Shown piece after piece: positions 6,792-14,264 of a stretch of DNA of 19,734 bases; the stretch's first letter is position 1, and the number at the start of each line of letters is the position of its first letter. The stretch spans positions 1-19,734 of the forward strand of contig JAVBKP010000150.1 in assembly GCA_031553975.1 (NCBI GenBank). The letters run 5' to 3'. The notes beneath the pieces are model-generated. The model was given only the letters and a program-made list of their open reading frames with translations, was not told the DNA's origin and did not search any database. The translations under genes were made by a program, and so were the position numbers. The DNA comes from JAVBKP01 sp031553975. GTDB lineage: Bacteria > Bacillota > Clostridia > Peptostreptococcales > Anaerovoracaceae.

Positions 6792-8162
6792 ATGGATATG
6801 ATTTTAAAACTAATAGCGGATGTTTCCGACTGGATTTGGGGAATCCCTATGCTTGTAATCTTGCTTGGTGGAAGTATATTTATGACTTTCAAACTGGGTT
6901 TCTTTCAATTCAGATACTTCCCATACATCTGCAAACAAACCTTCGGTAAAATGTTTGCTAAAGGTACGGGAGAAGGAACGGTATCACCGTTCCAAGCTGC
7001 TACATCAGCATTAGCGTCAACAGTAGGCGCGTCTAACATTATCGGAGTACCAGTAGCCATTGCTCTTGGTGGTCCAGGTGCCGTGTTCTGGATGTGGCTT
7101 TCCGCCTTTGTAGGATGTGCCATGAAGTACTCAGAGATTATTCTTGGTATTAAATACAGAGAAAAGAACGCGGAAGGCCTGTTCGTAGGCGGACCGATGT
7201 ACTACCTTAAAAAAGGGCTAAAAGCACCTTGGCTTGGAAGCATTTTTGCATTTTTCCTCATGTTGGAGATTTATCCATCTATTGCCACACAAACAGTGGC
7301 TTTGGTGCAAAATGCAGAGACCATTGGACTAAACAAATATGTAACCATTGTAGGTCTTATCATACTAGTAGGAGCGGTTGTTTTTGGAGGAATACAGAGA
7401 ATATCAACATTTTCTGAAAAGCTAGTACCCTCTATGGCACTTTTGTACTTAGTAGCAGCATTAATCATTGTAGTTGTTAATATTACAGCTATTCCAGAAG
7501 CTTTTGCACTTATATTTTCAAATGCATTCACACCAACATCAGCTGTTGGCGGATTTGCGGGAGCGACTATGGCAGCAGGTATGCGTTGGGGAATCGCACG
7601 TGGTTGCTACTCTAACGAAGCAGGTATGGGAACAGCACCTATTGCACACTCAACAGCAGTGACTGACCACCCAGCCCGTCAAGCTATGTGGGGTATATTT
7701 GAAGTTGTAGTTTCTACACTAATGATTTGTACAATGTCAGCTATGATTATCCTAACAACTGGCGTATGGAAAGAGCTAGGTTCAGACCAAGCAGCTGCTA
7801 TGCCATCCCTTGCATTCCAAAGTGTATTTGGGCAAACGTTAGGAGGAGGAATTATTACGGTTTCACTCTTACTGTTTGTGCTTTCTACAGTTATCGTTAT
7901 CGCTTTCTACGGAGAAAAGCAAGCAGAGTTCCTATTTGGACCTAAGTTTGCTAAGGTAATGAGAGTTATATACATGACAGCCATTCTACTTGGTGGTATT
8001 GGTGGAATCGAATTCCTATACCAATTCCTAGATATTCTACTGGCGTTAGTAATCATACCTAACGTAATGGGCGTACTGCTTCTATCAGGAGAGGTAAAAG
8101 CCCTTAAAGATGAATTCTTCACGGATCCAAGATACTACAAAGCAGATATTAAAAAGAAATAA
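6792..8162 (+). CDS. Sodium:alanine/glycine symporter (AGCS family)
   Basis: This is a 456-residue membrane protein with about ten or eleven hydrophobic segments. The AGCS family signature region is clear: SPFQAATSALASTVGASN, then the Gly/Pro-rich IALGGPGAVFWMW and the polar KYSEIILGIKYRE. A second conserved region is RGCYSNEAGMGTAPIAHS, followed by HPARQAMWGIFEV. These transporters import alanine, glycine or related amino acids with sodium ions. GGAGGT at 6776-6781 precedes ATG 6792. Its place after the RocB-like gene and before a strong terminator suggests a two-gene operon for uptake and hydrolysis of an amino acid or derivative. The exact substrate is not determined. Confidence 0.93.
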   Translation: MDMILKLIADVSDWIWGIPMLVILLGGSIFMTFKLGFFQFRYFPYICKQTFGKMFAKGTGEGTVSPFQAATSALASTVGASNIIGVPVAIALGGPGAVFWMWLSAFVGCAMKYSEIILGIKYREKNAEGLFVGGPMYYLKKGLKAPWLGSIFAFFLMLEIYPSIATQTVALVQNAETIGLNKYVTIVGLIILVGAVVFGGIQRISTFSEKLVPSMALLYLVAALIIVVVNITAIPEAFALIFSNAFTPTSAVGGFAGATMAAGMRWGIARGCYSNEAGMGTAPIAHSTAVTDHPARQAMWGIFEVVVSTLMICTMSAMIILTTGVWKELGSDQAAAMPSLAFQSVFGQTLGGGIITVSLLLFVLSTVIVIAFYGEKQAEFLFGPKFAKVMRVIYMTAILLGGIGGIEFLYQFLDILLALVIIPNVMGVLLLSGEVKALKDEFFTDPRYYKADIKKK

Positions 8163-8166
8163 CATT

Positions 8167-8198
8167 AGAAAGTCGGTTGCATATGCAACCGACTTTCT
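8167..8198 (+). terminator. Terminator after the symporter (32-bp perfect palindrome)
   Basis: AGAAAGTCGGTTGCAT (8167-8182) is exactly mirrored by its reverse complement (8183-8198), followed by TT and AT-rich sequence. It begins five bases after the stop codon. It separates the symporter transcript from the importer operon. Confidence 0.85.
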
Positions 8199-8251
8199 TT
8201 ATGTGGGCATAGTAAAATAGTGACAAAATATTAACAATATTGGAGGATGTA

Positions 8252-9151
8252 ATGAAAAAAAGAGTTTCACTATTGATTGTCATCATTCTGTTGCTATCGG
8301 GGTGTAGCAAAATCACAGAATCAGAAAGCACTGAAGCAGCAGTAGGCGCACCGCAGCGCGTAGTTGCACTGACATCATCACTGGCGGATGTATGGCAATT
8401 GGCAGGTGGAGAATTGGTAGGGGCTACCAATGACGCATTTAAGGATCAAAATTTAAATTTAGATCCAAAGTTAGTAACCGATATAGGAACAGTGAAAGAA
8501 CCTAATATGGAACTGATTTTTTCCTTGTCGCCTGATATAATAATAATGTCAGAAGATATTCCAGGGCAGGCTGATTTAGTAACAGCCTTTGAAGGTGCTG
8601 GGATAAAATGTCTTTTGCAGAAGATAGAAACCTTTGAGGATTACTTGTCAGTATTAGGAACATTTACTGCAATCACAGGACGGGATGATTTGTATGAGAA
8701 AAACGGCTTGGCTATCAAAGAGCAGATAGATAACCTTTTGGCAAAACGACCAGTAGAAGAGGCACCAACGGTCTTGTTTTTAAGAGCGTCTGCATCAAAT
8801 GTTAAAGCCATTGCAAAGAACAATGCCACGGCCGCAATGCTAGATAATATTGGGGCAATCAATATTGCCAAGGTGAAAGAGTCCCTATTAGAGGATTTAA
8901 GCATGGAAGTTATTCTCGAAGAAGATCCAGATTATATTTTGGTGACCACCATGGGGGATGATACGGAAAAAGCAGAACTATCATTGCAGGAGGCACTGAC
9001 AGCAAACCCAGCATGGGCTAATCTTAGTGCAGTAAAGAACGGTAATTTTAAGATGATACCAAGAGAGATGTTCCATTATAAGCCAAACGTAAGATGGGGA
9101 GAAGCATATGAGTACTTGCTACAAATCCTATACAAAGACGAGTACAAATAA
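8252..9151 (+). CDS. FecCD-type ABC importer, substrate-binding lipoprotein
   Basis: This is a 299-residue exported lipoprotein. The signal sequence MKKRVSLLIVIILLLSGC has a lipobox LLSGC with lipidated Cys18, followed by a polar linker. The mature part has the TroA/BtuF/FhuD-like helical-backbone fold pattern: PQRVVALTSSLADVWQLAGG, VTDIGTVKEPNMELIFSL and SPDIIIMSEDI. ATG 8252 is chosen because GGAGG at 8242-8246 precedes it by five bases; a TTG at 8240 would overlap that site. It heads an operon with a FecCD permease, an ATPase and a Crp/Fnr-type regulator. Related systems carry ferric siderophores, haem, cobalamin or molybdate. The specific ligand cannot be read from the sequence. Confidence 0.9.
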   Translation: MKKRVSLLIVIILLLSGCSKITESESTEAAVGAPQRVVALTSSLADVWQLAGGELVGATNDAFKDQNLNLDPKLVTDIGTVKEPNMELIFSLSPDIIIMSEDIPGQADLVTAFEGAGIKCLLQKIETFEDYLSVLGTFTAITGRDDLYEKNGLAIKEQIDNLLAKRPVEEAPTVLFLRASASNVKAIAKNNATAAMLDNIGAINIAKVKESLLEDLSMEVILEEDPDYILVTTMGDDTEKAELSLQEALTANPAWANLSAVKNGNFKMIPREMFHYKPNVRWGEAYEYLLQILYKDEYK

Positions 9152-10127
9152 TAAGTACATAGCGGTAATCTTGGTTAGCATAGTTGCAATGACCATACTG
9201 GCTAGCCTTTTGTCAGGGGCAGTACTGACATCGCCTAAAGATATTTTTGAGGCGCTATTCGGTACTAAAAACAATGATACCGTCAAAAACATTATTATGT
9301 TCGTGAGGCTTCCACGTACAATTGGGTGTATATTGGTTGGGGCAGCGCTAGCGATTTCTGGACTGCTACTCCAATCTATGCTAAACAACCCCCTGGCAAG
9401 TCCAGGCGTGATCGGTATTAACACTGGCGCAGGATTCTTTGTAGTAGCAGTATCGGCAATAGCACCAAATGCCTTTGAGATGCAGAATGCAGCGGCCTTT
9501 GTAGGAGCCGTTTTTACCACGCTACTGGTGTATGGCATTGCAAAAAAAGCTGGGGGCAATAAAATGACAATCATCATGGCAGGCATTGCCGTATCCAGCC
9601 TTATGACTGCCGCCATAGATGCGATAGTTACCTTTTTGCCAGAAACAGTAACAGATAAAGTAGCTTTTTATATAGGCGGGTTTCATGGTATAGCCATGGA
9701 AGACATCTGGTTTTCTGTACCATATATAGTGGTGGGACTTGCTATTGCTATTTTCATTTCAGGAAGGATGAACATTTTTGTTTTGGGAGATGAGATGGGA
9801 ACCTCCCTAGGGCTGCCTATGAGTGTTTATAGATTTATTATTATCATCACAATATCCCTCCTAGCAGGCGGGGCTATCAGTATGGCGGGACTTCTTGGCT
9901 TTGTAGGGCTGATTGTGCCCCATATAGCTAGAATCATTAGCGGACACGACCATCGATGGCTTGTGCCCATCAGCGGGTTGCTAGGGGCAGAATTAACCCT
10001 CGGTTGCGACATTTTGGCTAGAAGTCTATTCACACCTTTTGAACTGCCCGTAGGCATTTTACTTTCATTTATTGGAGGACCTTTTTTCCTATATCTTCTA
10101 CTGACGAAGAAAAGGAGTGTTTTATAA
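9108..10127 (+). CDS. FecCD-family ABC importer permease
   Basis: This 339-residue membrane protein has about ten hydrophobic helices. Family hallmarks include RLPRTIGCILVGAALAISG, LLQSMLNNPLASPGVIGIN, MAGIAVSS and the coupling region GFVGLIVPHIARIISGHDHRW, which contacts the ATPase. The start at 9108 overlaps the lipoprotein gene by 44 bases and has GGGGAG at 9096-9101; its length fits the family (330-350). The stop and the ATPase start share one base (TAATG). It forms the channel of the importer with the neighbouring lipoprotein and ATPase. Confidence 0.92.
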   Translation: MSTCYKSYTKTSTNNKYIAVILVSIVAMTILASLLSGAVLTSPKDIFEALFGTKNNDTVKNIIMFVRLPRTIGCILVGAALAISGLLLQSMLNNPLASPGVIGINTGAGFFVVAVSAIAPNAFEMQNAAAFVGAVFTTLLVYGIAKKAGGNKMTIIMAGIAVSSLMTAAIDAIVTFLPETVTDKVAFYIGGFHGIAMEDIWFSVPYIVVGLAIAIFISGRMNIFVLGDEMGTSLGLPMSVYRFIIIITISLLAGGAISMAGLLGFVGLIVPHIARIISGHDHRWLVPISGLLGAELTLGCDILARSLFTPFELPVGILLSFIGGPFFLYLLLTKKRSVL

Positions 10128-10918
10128 TGAGCAAAATTGTAGTACATGAAGTCAATGTCCAGCTAGGTGAAATCCAGGTGCTAAAGGAAATCAGTCTTGC
10201 CATAGAGGAAGACTGTATTACTTGTTTGATTGGAGCCAACGGTAGTGGGAAGACAACCTTGCTCAAAGCGATTGCTGGATTGGTACCTGTAGCAAAGGGG
10301 TACATTGTAGTAGATGGCAAGGACATTAGAGATATTTCCCTCAAGGATAGAGCAAAGTTAATCGCGTATCTTCCCCAATCACGGACAATTTCAGACATCC
10401 AAGTATATTCGCTAATAACCCATGGTAGATTTCCCCATTTGGATTTTTTGCAGCGTTTAAAAACATCAGATAAAGATTTAATTGATAAAGCCATTACGAT
10501 GACAAATACGGAACCCTTATTAAATAAAAAAACATCAGAATTGTCAGGAGGAGAGCGGCAAAGGGTGTATCTAGCCATGGCTATAGCCCAAGATACAGAT
10601 ATTATTTTATTAGATGAACCAACCACATACCTAGATATTAATTATCAGATAGAGGTTATTCAAATTATCGAAAACCTTAGACAAATGGGCAAGACCATTG
10701 TCATGGTAGCCCACGACTTGCCACAAGCCTTAACCAGTGCGAAGAGAACATGTCTCCTAGAAGAGGGCAGGGTGCTTTGGTACGGAGAGAGCCCAGAAAT
10801 TTGTGATTCCCATAGCCTAACGGACGTGTTTCAAATCAGTATGGAACAACTACCAATTAACGGAAATGACTTATATAGCTATAAAATGATTCGGAGGCGC
10901 CAAAGTGGAAATCAATAA
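10127..10918 (+). CDS. FecCD-type ABC importer ATPase (FepC/FhuC-like)
   Basis: This is a 263-residue nucleotide-binding subunit. Walker A is GANGSGKTTLL, the Q-loop is YLPQSRT, the signature is LSGGERQRVYLAMAIAQ, Walker B is IILLDEPTTYLD followed by INYQIEV, and the switch His is in MVAHDLPQA. The LDEPTTYLDI form is common in iron-siderophore and haem importers, a weak hint to an iron compound. AAAGGAG at 10111-10117 precedes the ATG. The gene end overlaps the following regulator gene by 14 bases, so all four genes are likely one coupled operon. Confidence 0.92.
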   Translation: MSKIVVHEVNVQLGEIQVLKEISLAIEEDCITCLIGANGSGKTTLLKAIAGLVPVAKGYIVVDGKDIRDISLKDRAKLIAYLPQSRTISDIQVYSLITHGRFPHLDFLQRLKTSDKDLIDKAITMTNTEPLLNKKTSELSGGERQRVYLAMAIAQDTDIILLDEPTTYLDINYQIEVIQIIENLRQMGKTIVMVAHDLPQALTSAKRTCLLEEGRVLWYGESPEICDSHSLTDVFQISMEQLPINGNDLYSYKMIRRRQSGNQ

Positions 10919-11591
10919 GGCCGTTGCCATAGTCCAAGTGTTCTCGGGCACAAGCGCAAGTACATTAAATACATTGGCTAAACATAGCAGCATAAAGCAA
11001 ATGAAAAAAGGCGAGATTTTATTCATTGACAAAGAGAAGGTAAACACGATTTATGCAGTGGTAGCAGGGGCCGTATCTTTATATAAGATCAATGGGCTAG
11101 GAGAGAAGAAGATTATTTTCATACTAGACAGAGGAAAACTCATCAATGAAGTTATATTGCAAGAATTACCAGCCTCTATTAACTGCGAAATATTTGAAGA
11201 CAGTCTAATACTATGTATCAACAAAAATGACCTCCTCAAAACAATGGAGCAAGATTTTGTCCTAACAAAAGCCATCATTGACTCACTGGCCATGAAAGTC
11301 AGAAGACTCTATAGACAATTAAAAAACACAGCCAATACCATACGAGGGGACAAGAGGGTAGCAGCAAAACTTTGGAAACTATCAGAGGACTTTGGCAAGC
11401 CTTGCAAAAATGGGACTTGCATTGATATAGATGTGACTATAACATACTTAGCAGAGATGTTAGGCTCCACTAGAGAAACAGTTTCTAGGCAAATAAAAAT
11501 ATTGCAAGGGCAATCCTTGATTTTACAAGAAGAGGGGAAATTTATTATTCCAGATAAAGATAACCTTGTAAAATATTTTAAAGCACCGTGA
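10905..11591 (+). CDS. Crp/Fnr-family transcription regulator
   Basis: This 228-residue regulator starts at GTG, with GGAGG at 10893-10897 seven bases before it. The N-terminal half is a cyclic-nucleotide-binding-type beta barrel (KKGEILFIDKEKVNTIYAVVAGAVSLYKI). A long helix follows, then a C-terminal winged helix with the recognition segment LGSTRETVSRQIKIL. No N-terminal four-Cys cluster of classical FNR is present, but Cys167 and Cys172 (PCKNGTC) lie between the dimer helix and the helix-turn-helix. It is the fourth gene of the importer operon and ends inside a perfect palindrome just before the hydrosulfide-channel/asr operon, which it probably controls (inference). Its effector is unknown. 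Confidence 0.9.
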   Translation: MEINKAVAIVQVFSGTSASTLNTLAKHSSIKQMKKGEILFIDKEKVNTIYAVVAGAVSLYKINGLGEKKIIFILDRGKLINEVILQELPASINCEIFEDSLILCINKNDLLKTMEQDFVLTKAIIDSLAMKVRRLYRQLKNTANTIRGDKRVAAKLWKLSEDFGKPCKNGTCIDIDVTITYLAEMLGSTRETVSRQIKILQGQSLILQEEGKFIIPDKDNLVKYFKAP

Positions 11592-11604
11592 TTTTTATCA
11601 CGGT
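11585..11604. promoter_or_regulatory. Palindrome at the end of the Crp/Fnr gene: terminator and/or Crp-type operator
   Basis: ACCGTGAT and ATCACGGT flank TTTT, including the regulator stop codon. A T-rich run follows (11605-11618), so it can act as an intrinsic terminator. It also contains GTGA-N6-TCAC, the core of the Crp-family site, centred at 11594.5, which is 41.5 bp upstream of the start predicted from the TATAAT at 11624-11629. Confidence 0.65.
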
Positions 11605-11623
11605 ATTTTTATTTTTTTGCGTA

Positions 11624-11629
11624 TATAAT
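11624..11629 (+). promoter_or_regulatory. -10 box of the hydrosulfide channel-asr operon
   Basis: TATAAT matches the sigma-A -10 consensus. There is no recognisable -35 hexamer 17 bp upstream, only CGGTAT and T-rich sequence, as expected for an activator-dependent class II promoter. The predicted start is near 11636. Confidence 0.6.
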
Positions 11630-11676
11630 GATGTTATAAATTTAACGTTATTTTTTTAACAAGGAGGGAATAAAGA

Positions 11677-12444
11677 ATGTTTGGTGATGAAATTTTGGCA
11701 ATGGCCAACGCTTCCAAGGCGAAAGTGAGCTTTGCCAGAAACAATATGTTGGGGTATTTTATAGCTTCTATGCTAGCGGGGGCTTATGTGGGCCTTGGCA
11801 TTATCTTGATTTTTACAAGTGGGGGCGTGCTAGCAGGCGCACCAGCCACAAAGATTGTTATGGGGGCATCTTTCGGCATTGCCCTAAGTCTAGTGATCAT
11901 GGCAGGATCCGAGTTGTTCACTGGGAACAACTTAATACTTTCTGTCGGCATATTAAAAAAGACTGTTACTGTAAGTGAGACATTAAAGCTTTGGCTGGTT
12001 TGTTTAATGGGAAACTGGGCGGGCGCTATTATCTTATCGATTATATATTGGGGAACAGGACTTACCAATGGACCCGTGGGTGAGTTCATGGCCGCCACAG
12101 CTGCCACAAAGATGAGCATTCCCCTGCTGCCGTTGTTTCTCAGAGGAATACTGTGCAATGTCCTAGTATGCTTGGCTGTTTGGTGTAATTTCAAATTAAA
12201 ATCTGAGGTAGCAAAGTTAATCATGATTTTCTGGTGCCTCTATGCCTTTATTACAAGTGGATATGAACATAGCATCGCCAACATGACACTTCTGACCATA
12301 GGGCTTTTATCTCCATTTGAGAGCGCAGTCTCCCTATCAGGATACTTTTACAACCTAAGTGTTGTGGTTTTAGGAAACATGGTAGGCGCTATCGTATTTC
12401 TAGCCATACCATATTATGCCATTGCAAAGAAGAAGGAGGATTAG
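11677..12444 (+). CDS. Formate/nitrite-transporter family channel, probable hydrosulfide channel (HSC/FNT3)
   Basis: This 255-residue membrane protein has six helices. FNT hallmarks are visible: the N-terminal ANASKAKVSF, GSELFTGNNL in the P-loop region, an AI[IL]LSIIYW-like helix, LRGILCNVLVCLAVW, and the pore histidine in GYEHSIANM. AAGGAGGG at 11660-11667 gives ATG 11677. FNT proteins pass formate, nitrite or hydrosulfide. A homologue beside asrABC in Clostridioides difficile was shown to be a hydrosulfide channel, so the same position here supports export of HS- made by sulfite reduction. Formate or nitrite transport is not excluded. Confidence 0.87.
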   Translation: MFGDEILAMANASKAKVSFARNNMLGYFIASMLAGAYVGLGIILIFTSGGVLAGAPATKIVMGASFGIALSLVIMAGSELFTGNNLILSVGILKKTVTVSETLKLWLVCLMGNWAGAIILSIIYWGTGLTNGPVGEFMAATAATKMSIPLLPLFLRGILCNVLVCLAVWCNFKLKSEVAKLIMIFWCLYAFITSGYEHSIANMTLLTIGLLSPFESAVSLSGYFYNLSVVVLGNMVGAIVFLAIPYYAIAKKKED

Positions 12445-12450
12445 TTAAAC

Positions 12451-13470
12451 ATGGGATACTGTTTAAAGCTATCGGAGATGAACGAAATCATCTCAAAATG
12501 GTCAAAAGACCACGTGGTATTTGCGCCAAAAGTGTTTCAAAACGGTCACAATTTCTCGGATAGAGACCGAATTAGATACGGTGAAGTGAATTCCATAGAA
12601 CAAATTGTATTTGACCAGAAAGCAGAATACTCTTTCAAAGAGGCACTGCTACCATTATCACAAACACTCTTCTTCTTTACAGAAGATAGTGTAAAAGAAG
12701 CCAATCCAGAGAAAAAAGGCACAATCATTTTTTTAAGAAGTTGCGATATACATAGTTTAAAAAGACTGGATGAAATCTATCTAAAGAACGGATTTGAGGA
12801 CTATTACTACAAGAGACTTCGCGAGAACGCCAAATTTGTGCTAATGGGATGCGACAAAGGATTTGATAGTTGTTTTTGCACGGCTATGGGTACAAACGAA
12901 ACGGATCAATATGATTGTAGCGTCGAAGTAAAAGAAGGATATGCTTATATCAACAATAAAAAAACCGATTGGGACCAACTATTCAAGTCCCATAGCGAAA
13001 GTACACCAGAGGTAGCACCTAAGTTCGCGCAAGAGTCAAAAGTGAAAATTCATATTCCGGAGAATCTGACATTAGATGTGATGAATTCCAAAATGTGGGA
13101 TGAATATGACAGCAGATGTATCAATTGCGGTCGTTGCAACTTTGTCTGCCCAACATGCACTTGCTTTACCATGCAAGATATTTTTTATACAGACAACGGA
13201 AAAGCTGGCGAGAGACGTAGAGTCCAAGCTTCTTGTATGGTAGATGGATTTACAGATGTGGCTGGTGGTGGTAGTTATAGGAAAACCAATGGACAACGCA
13301 TGAGATTTAGAGTCTTACACAAAATCTATGACTACAAGAAGAGAACTGGCGAGCATATGTGCGTTGGATGCGGGCGGTGCGAAGACATTTGCCCAGAGTA
13401 CATTTCATTTACCAATTGTATTAACAAATTAGAAGATGCAGTGAAGGAGGTAGCGGGTAATGCAAAATAA
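12451..13470 (+). CDS. asrA: Anaerobic sulfite reductase subunit A
   Basis: This 339-residue iron-sulfur subunit is close in size to known AsrA (about 340-350). The N-terminal part shows SCDIHSLKRLDEIYL and the Cys-rich MGCDKGFDSCFCTAMG. The C-terminal part carries two ferredoxin-type clusters: Cys223, 226, 229 and 233 (CINCGRCNFVC), followed by PTCTCF, and Cys304, 307, 310 and 314 (CVGCGRCEDIC). It passes electrons within the AsrABC complex, which reduces sulfite to sulfide in the cytoplasm. The ribosome site AAGGAGGA lies in the end of the channel gene, six bases of gap away, so the two genes are co-transcribed. The stop overlaps the asrB start by 11 bases. Confidence 0.95.
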   Translation: MGYCLKLSEMNEIISKWSKDHVVFAPKVFQNGHNFSDRDRIRYGEVNSIEQIVFDQKAEYSFKEALLPLSQTLFFFTEDSVKEANPEKKGTIIFLRSCDIHSLKRLDEIYLKNGFEDYYYKRLRENAKFVLMGCDKGFDSCFCTAMGTNETDQYDCSVEVKEGYAYINNKKTDWDQLFKSHSESTPEVAPKFAQESKVKIHIPENLTLDVMNSKMWDEYDSRCINCGRCNFVCPTCTCFTMQDIFYTDNGKAGERRRVQASCMVDGFTDVAGGGSYRKTNGQRMRFRVLHKIYDYKKRTGEHMCVGCGRCEDICPEYISFTNCINKLEDAVKEVAGNAK

Positions 13471-14254
13471 CGAGTACATACCTTTTTTATCTGAGATAAA
13501 AGATGTTATCAAACACACAGATATTGAGTACACATTTCGTATGACCTACAAAGGCAATGTGAAGCCAGGACAATTTTTTGAAGTCTCTATGCCTAAATAC
13601 GGTGAAGCGCCGATTTCTGTTAGTGGGATCGGAGAAGACACAGTGGACCTGACCATTAGAAAAGTGGGCAAGGTAACAGATGAAGTTTTTGAATTGTACA
13701 AAGGTGACAACTTGTTTTTAAGAGGTCCCTATGGCAATGGATTTGATGTAGAACTGTACAAAGGCAAAGAACTTGTAATCGTAGCAGGGGGTACGGGACT
13801 ATCGCCCGTGAGAGGGGTAGTAGATTATTTTGCTACAAATACAGATCAGGCCAAAGCCACTACTTTAATCACAGGATTCAAGTCCCCAGATGATATTTTA
13901 TTTCGCAAGGATCTAGAAAACTGGGAAAAGAAAATTAACCTAATCCTCACAGTGGATAGCGATCCTAAAAATACTGGTAACAAGGTTGGACTTGTTACCC
14001 AATATATACCAGAGCTAAAGTTAGAAGATAAAACCAAGGCTGTAGCTGTTGTAGTAGGACCTCCCATGATGATGAAATTTGCTACAAAATCATTAATTGA
14101 TGCTGGGTTTGCAGCAGAAAACATCTGGATTTCTTATGAAAGAAAGATGTGCTGTGGTATAGGCAAATGCGGACATTGCAAGATTGATGACCAATACGTT
14201 TGCTTAGATGGACCTGTTTTCAACTACGTTCACGGAAGCAAATTATTAGATTAG
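13460..14254 (+). CDS. asrB: Anaerobic sulfite reductase subunit B
   Basis: This is a 264-residue flavin and NAD(P)H-binding subunit of the PyrK/ferredoxin-NADP-reductase type. An N-terminal FAD-binding barrel contains the RGPYGNGF motif. An NAD(P)-binding part follows (VIVAGGTGLSPVRGVVDYF; VVGPPMMMKF). At the C-terminus a [2Fe-2S]-type set, Cys232, 237, 240 and 248, reads CGIGKCGHC...C. It takes electrons from NADH or NADPH and feeds AsrA and AsrC. GGAGG at 13446-13450 precedes ATG 13460 inside the end of asrA. Confidence 0.95.
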   Translation: MQNNEYIPFLSEIKDVIKHTDIEYTFRMTYKGNVKPGQFFEVSMPKYGEAPISVSGIGEDTVDLTIRKVGKVTDEVFELYKGDNLFLRGPYGNGFDVELYKGKELVIVAGGTGLSPVRGVVDYFATNTDQAKATTLITGFKSPDDILFRKDLENWEKKINLILTVDSDPKNTGNKVGLVTQYIPELKLEDKTKAVAVVVGPPMMMKFATKSLIDAGFAAENIWISYERKMCCGIGKCGHCKIDDQYVCLDGPVFNYVHGSKLLD

Positions 14255-14264
14255 GAGGAGCAAG

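Noticed and set aside
8199..8251. Promoter of the importer operon
   Set aside because: Several -10-like AT stretches (for example TAAAAT at 8213-8218) exist, but none has a convincing -35 partner, so no site was called.
9128..9616. Antisense open frame of 162 codons opposite the FecCD permease
   Set aside because: It lies fully inside the permease gene, has low-complexity Ala/Thr/Pro content and no start signals.
10069..10626. Antisense open frame of 185 codons opposite the importer permease end and ATPase
   Set aside because: It mirrors the strongly supported sense genes, has no ribosome site and no family-like motif, so it is a by-product of codon use.
11784..12224. Antisense open frame of 146 codons opposite the FNT channel
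   Set aside because: It is a shadow of a clear membrane-protein gene with no independent signals.
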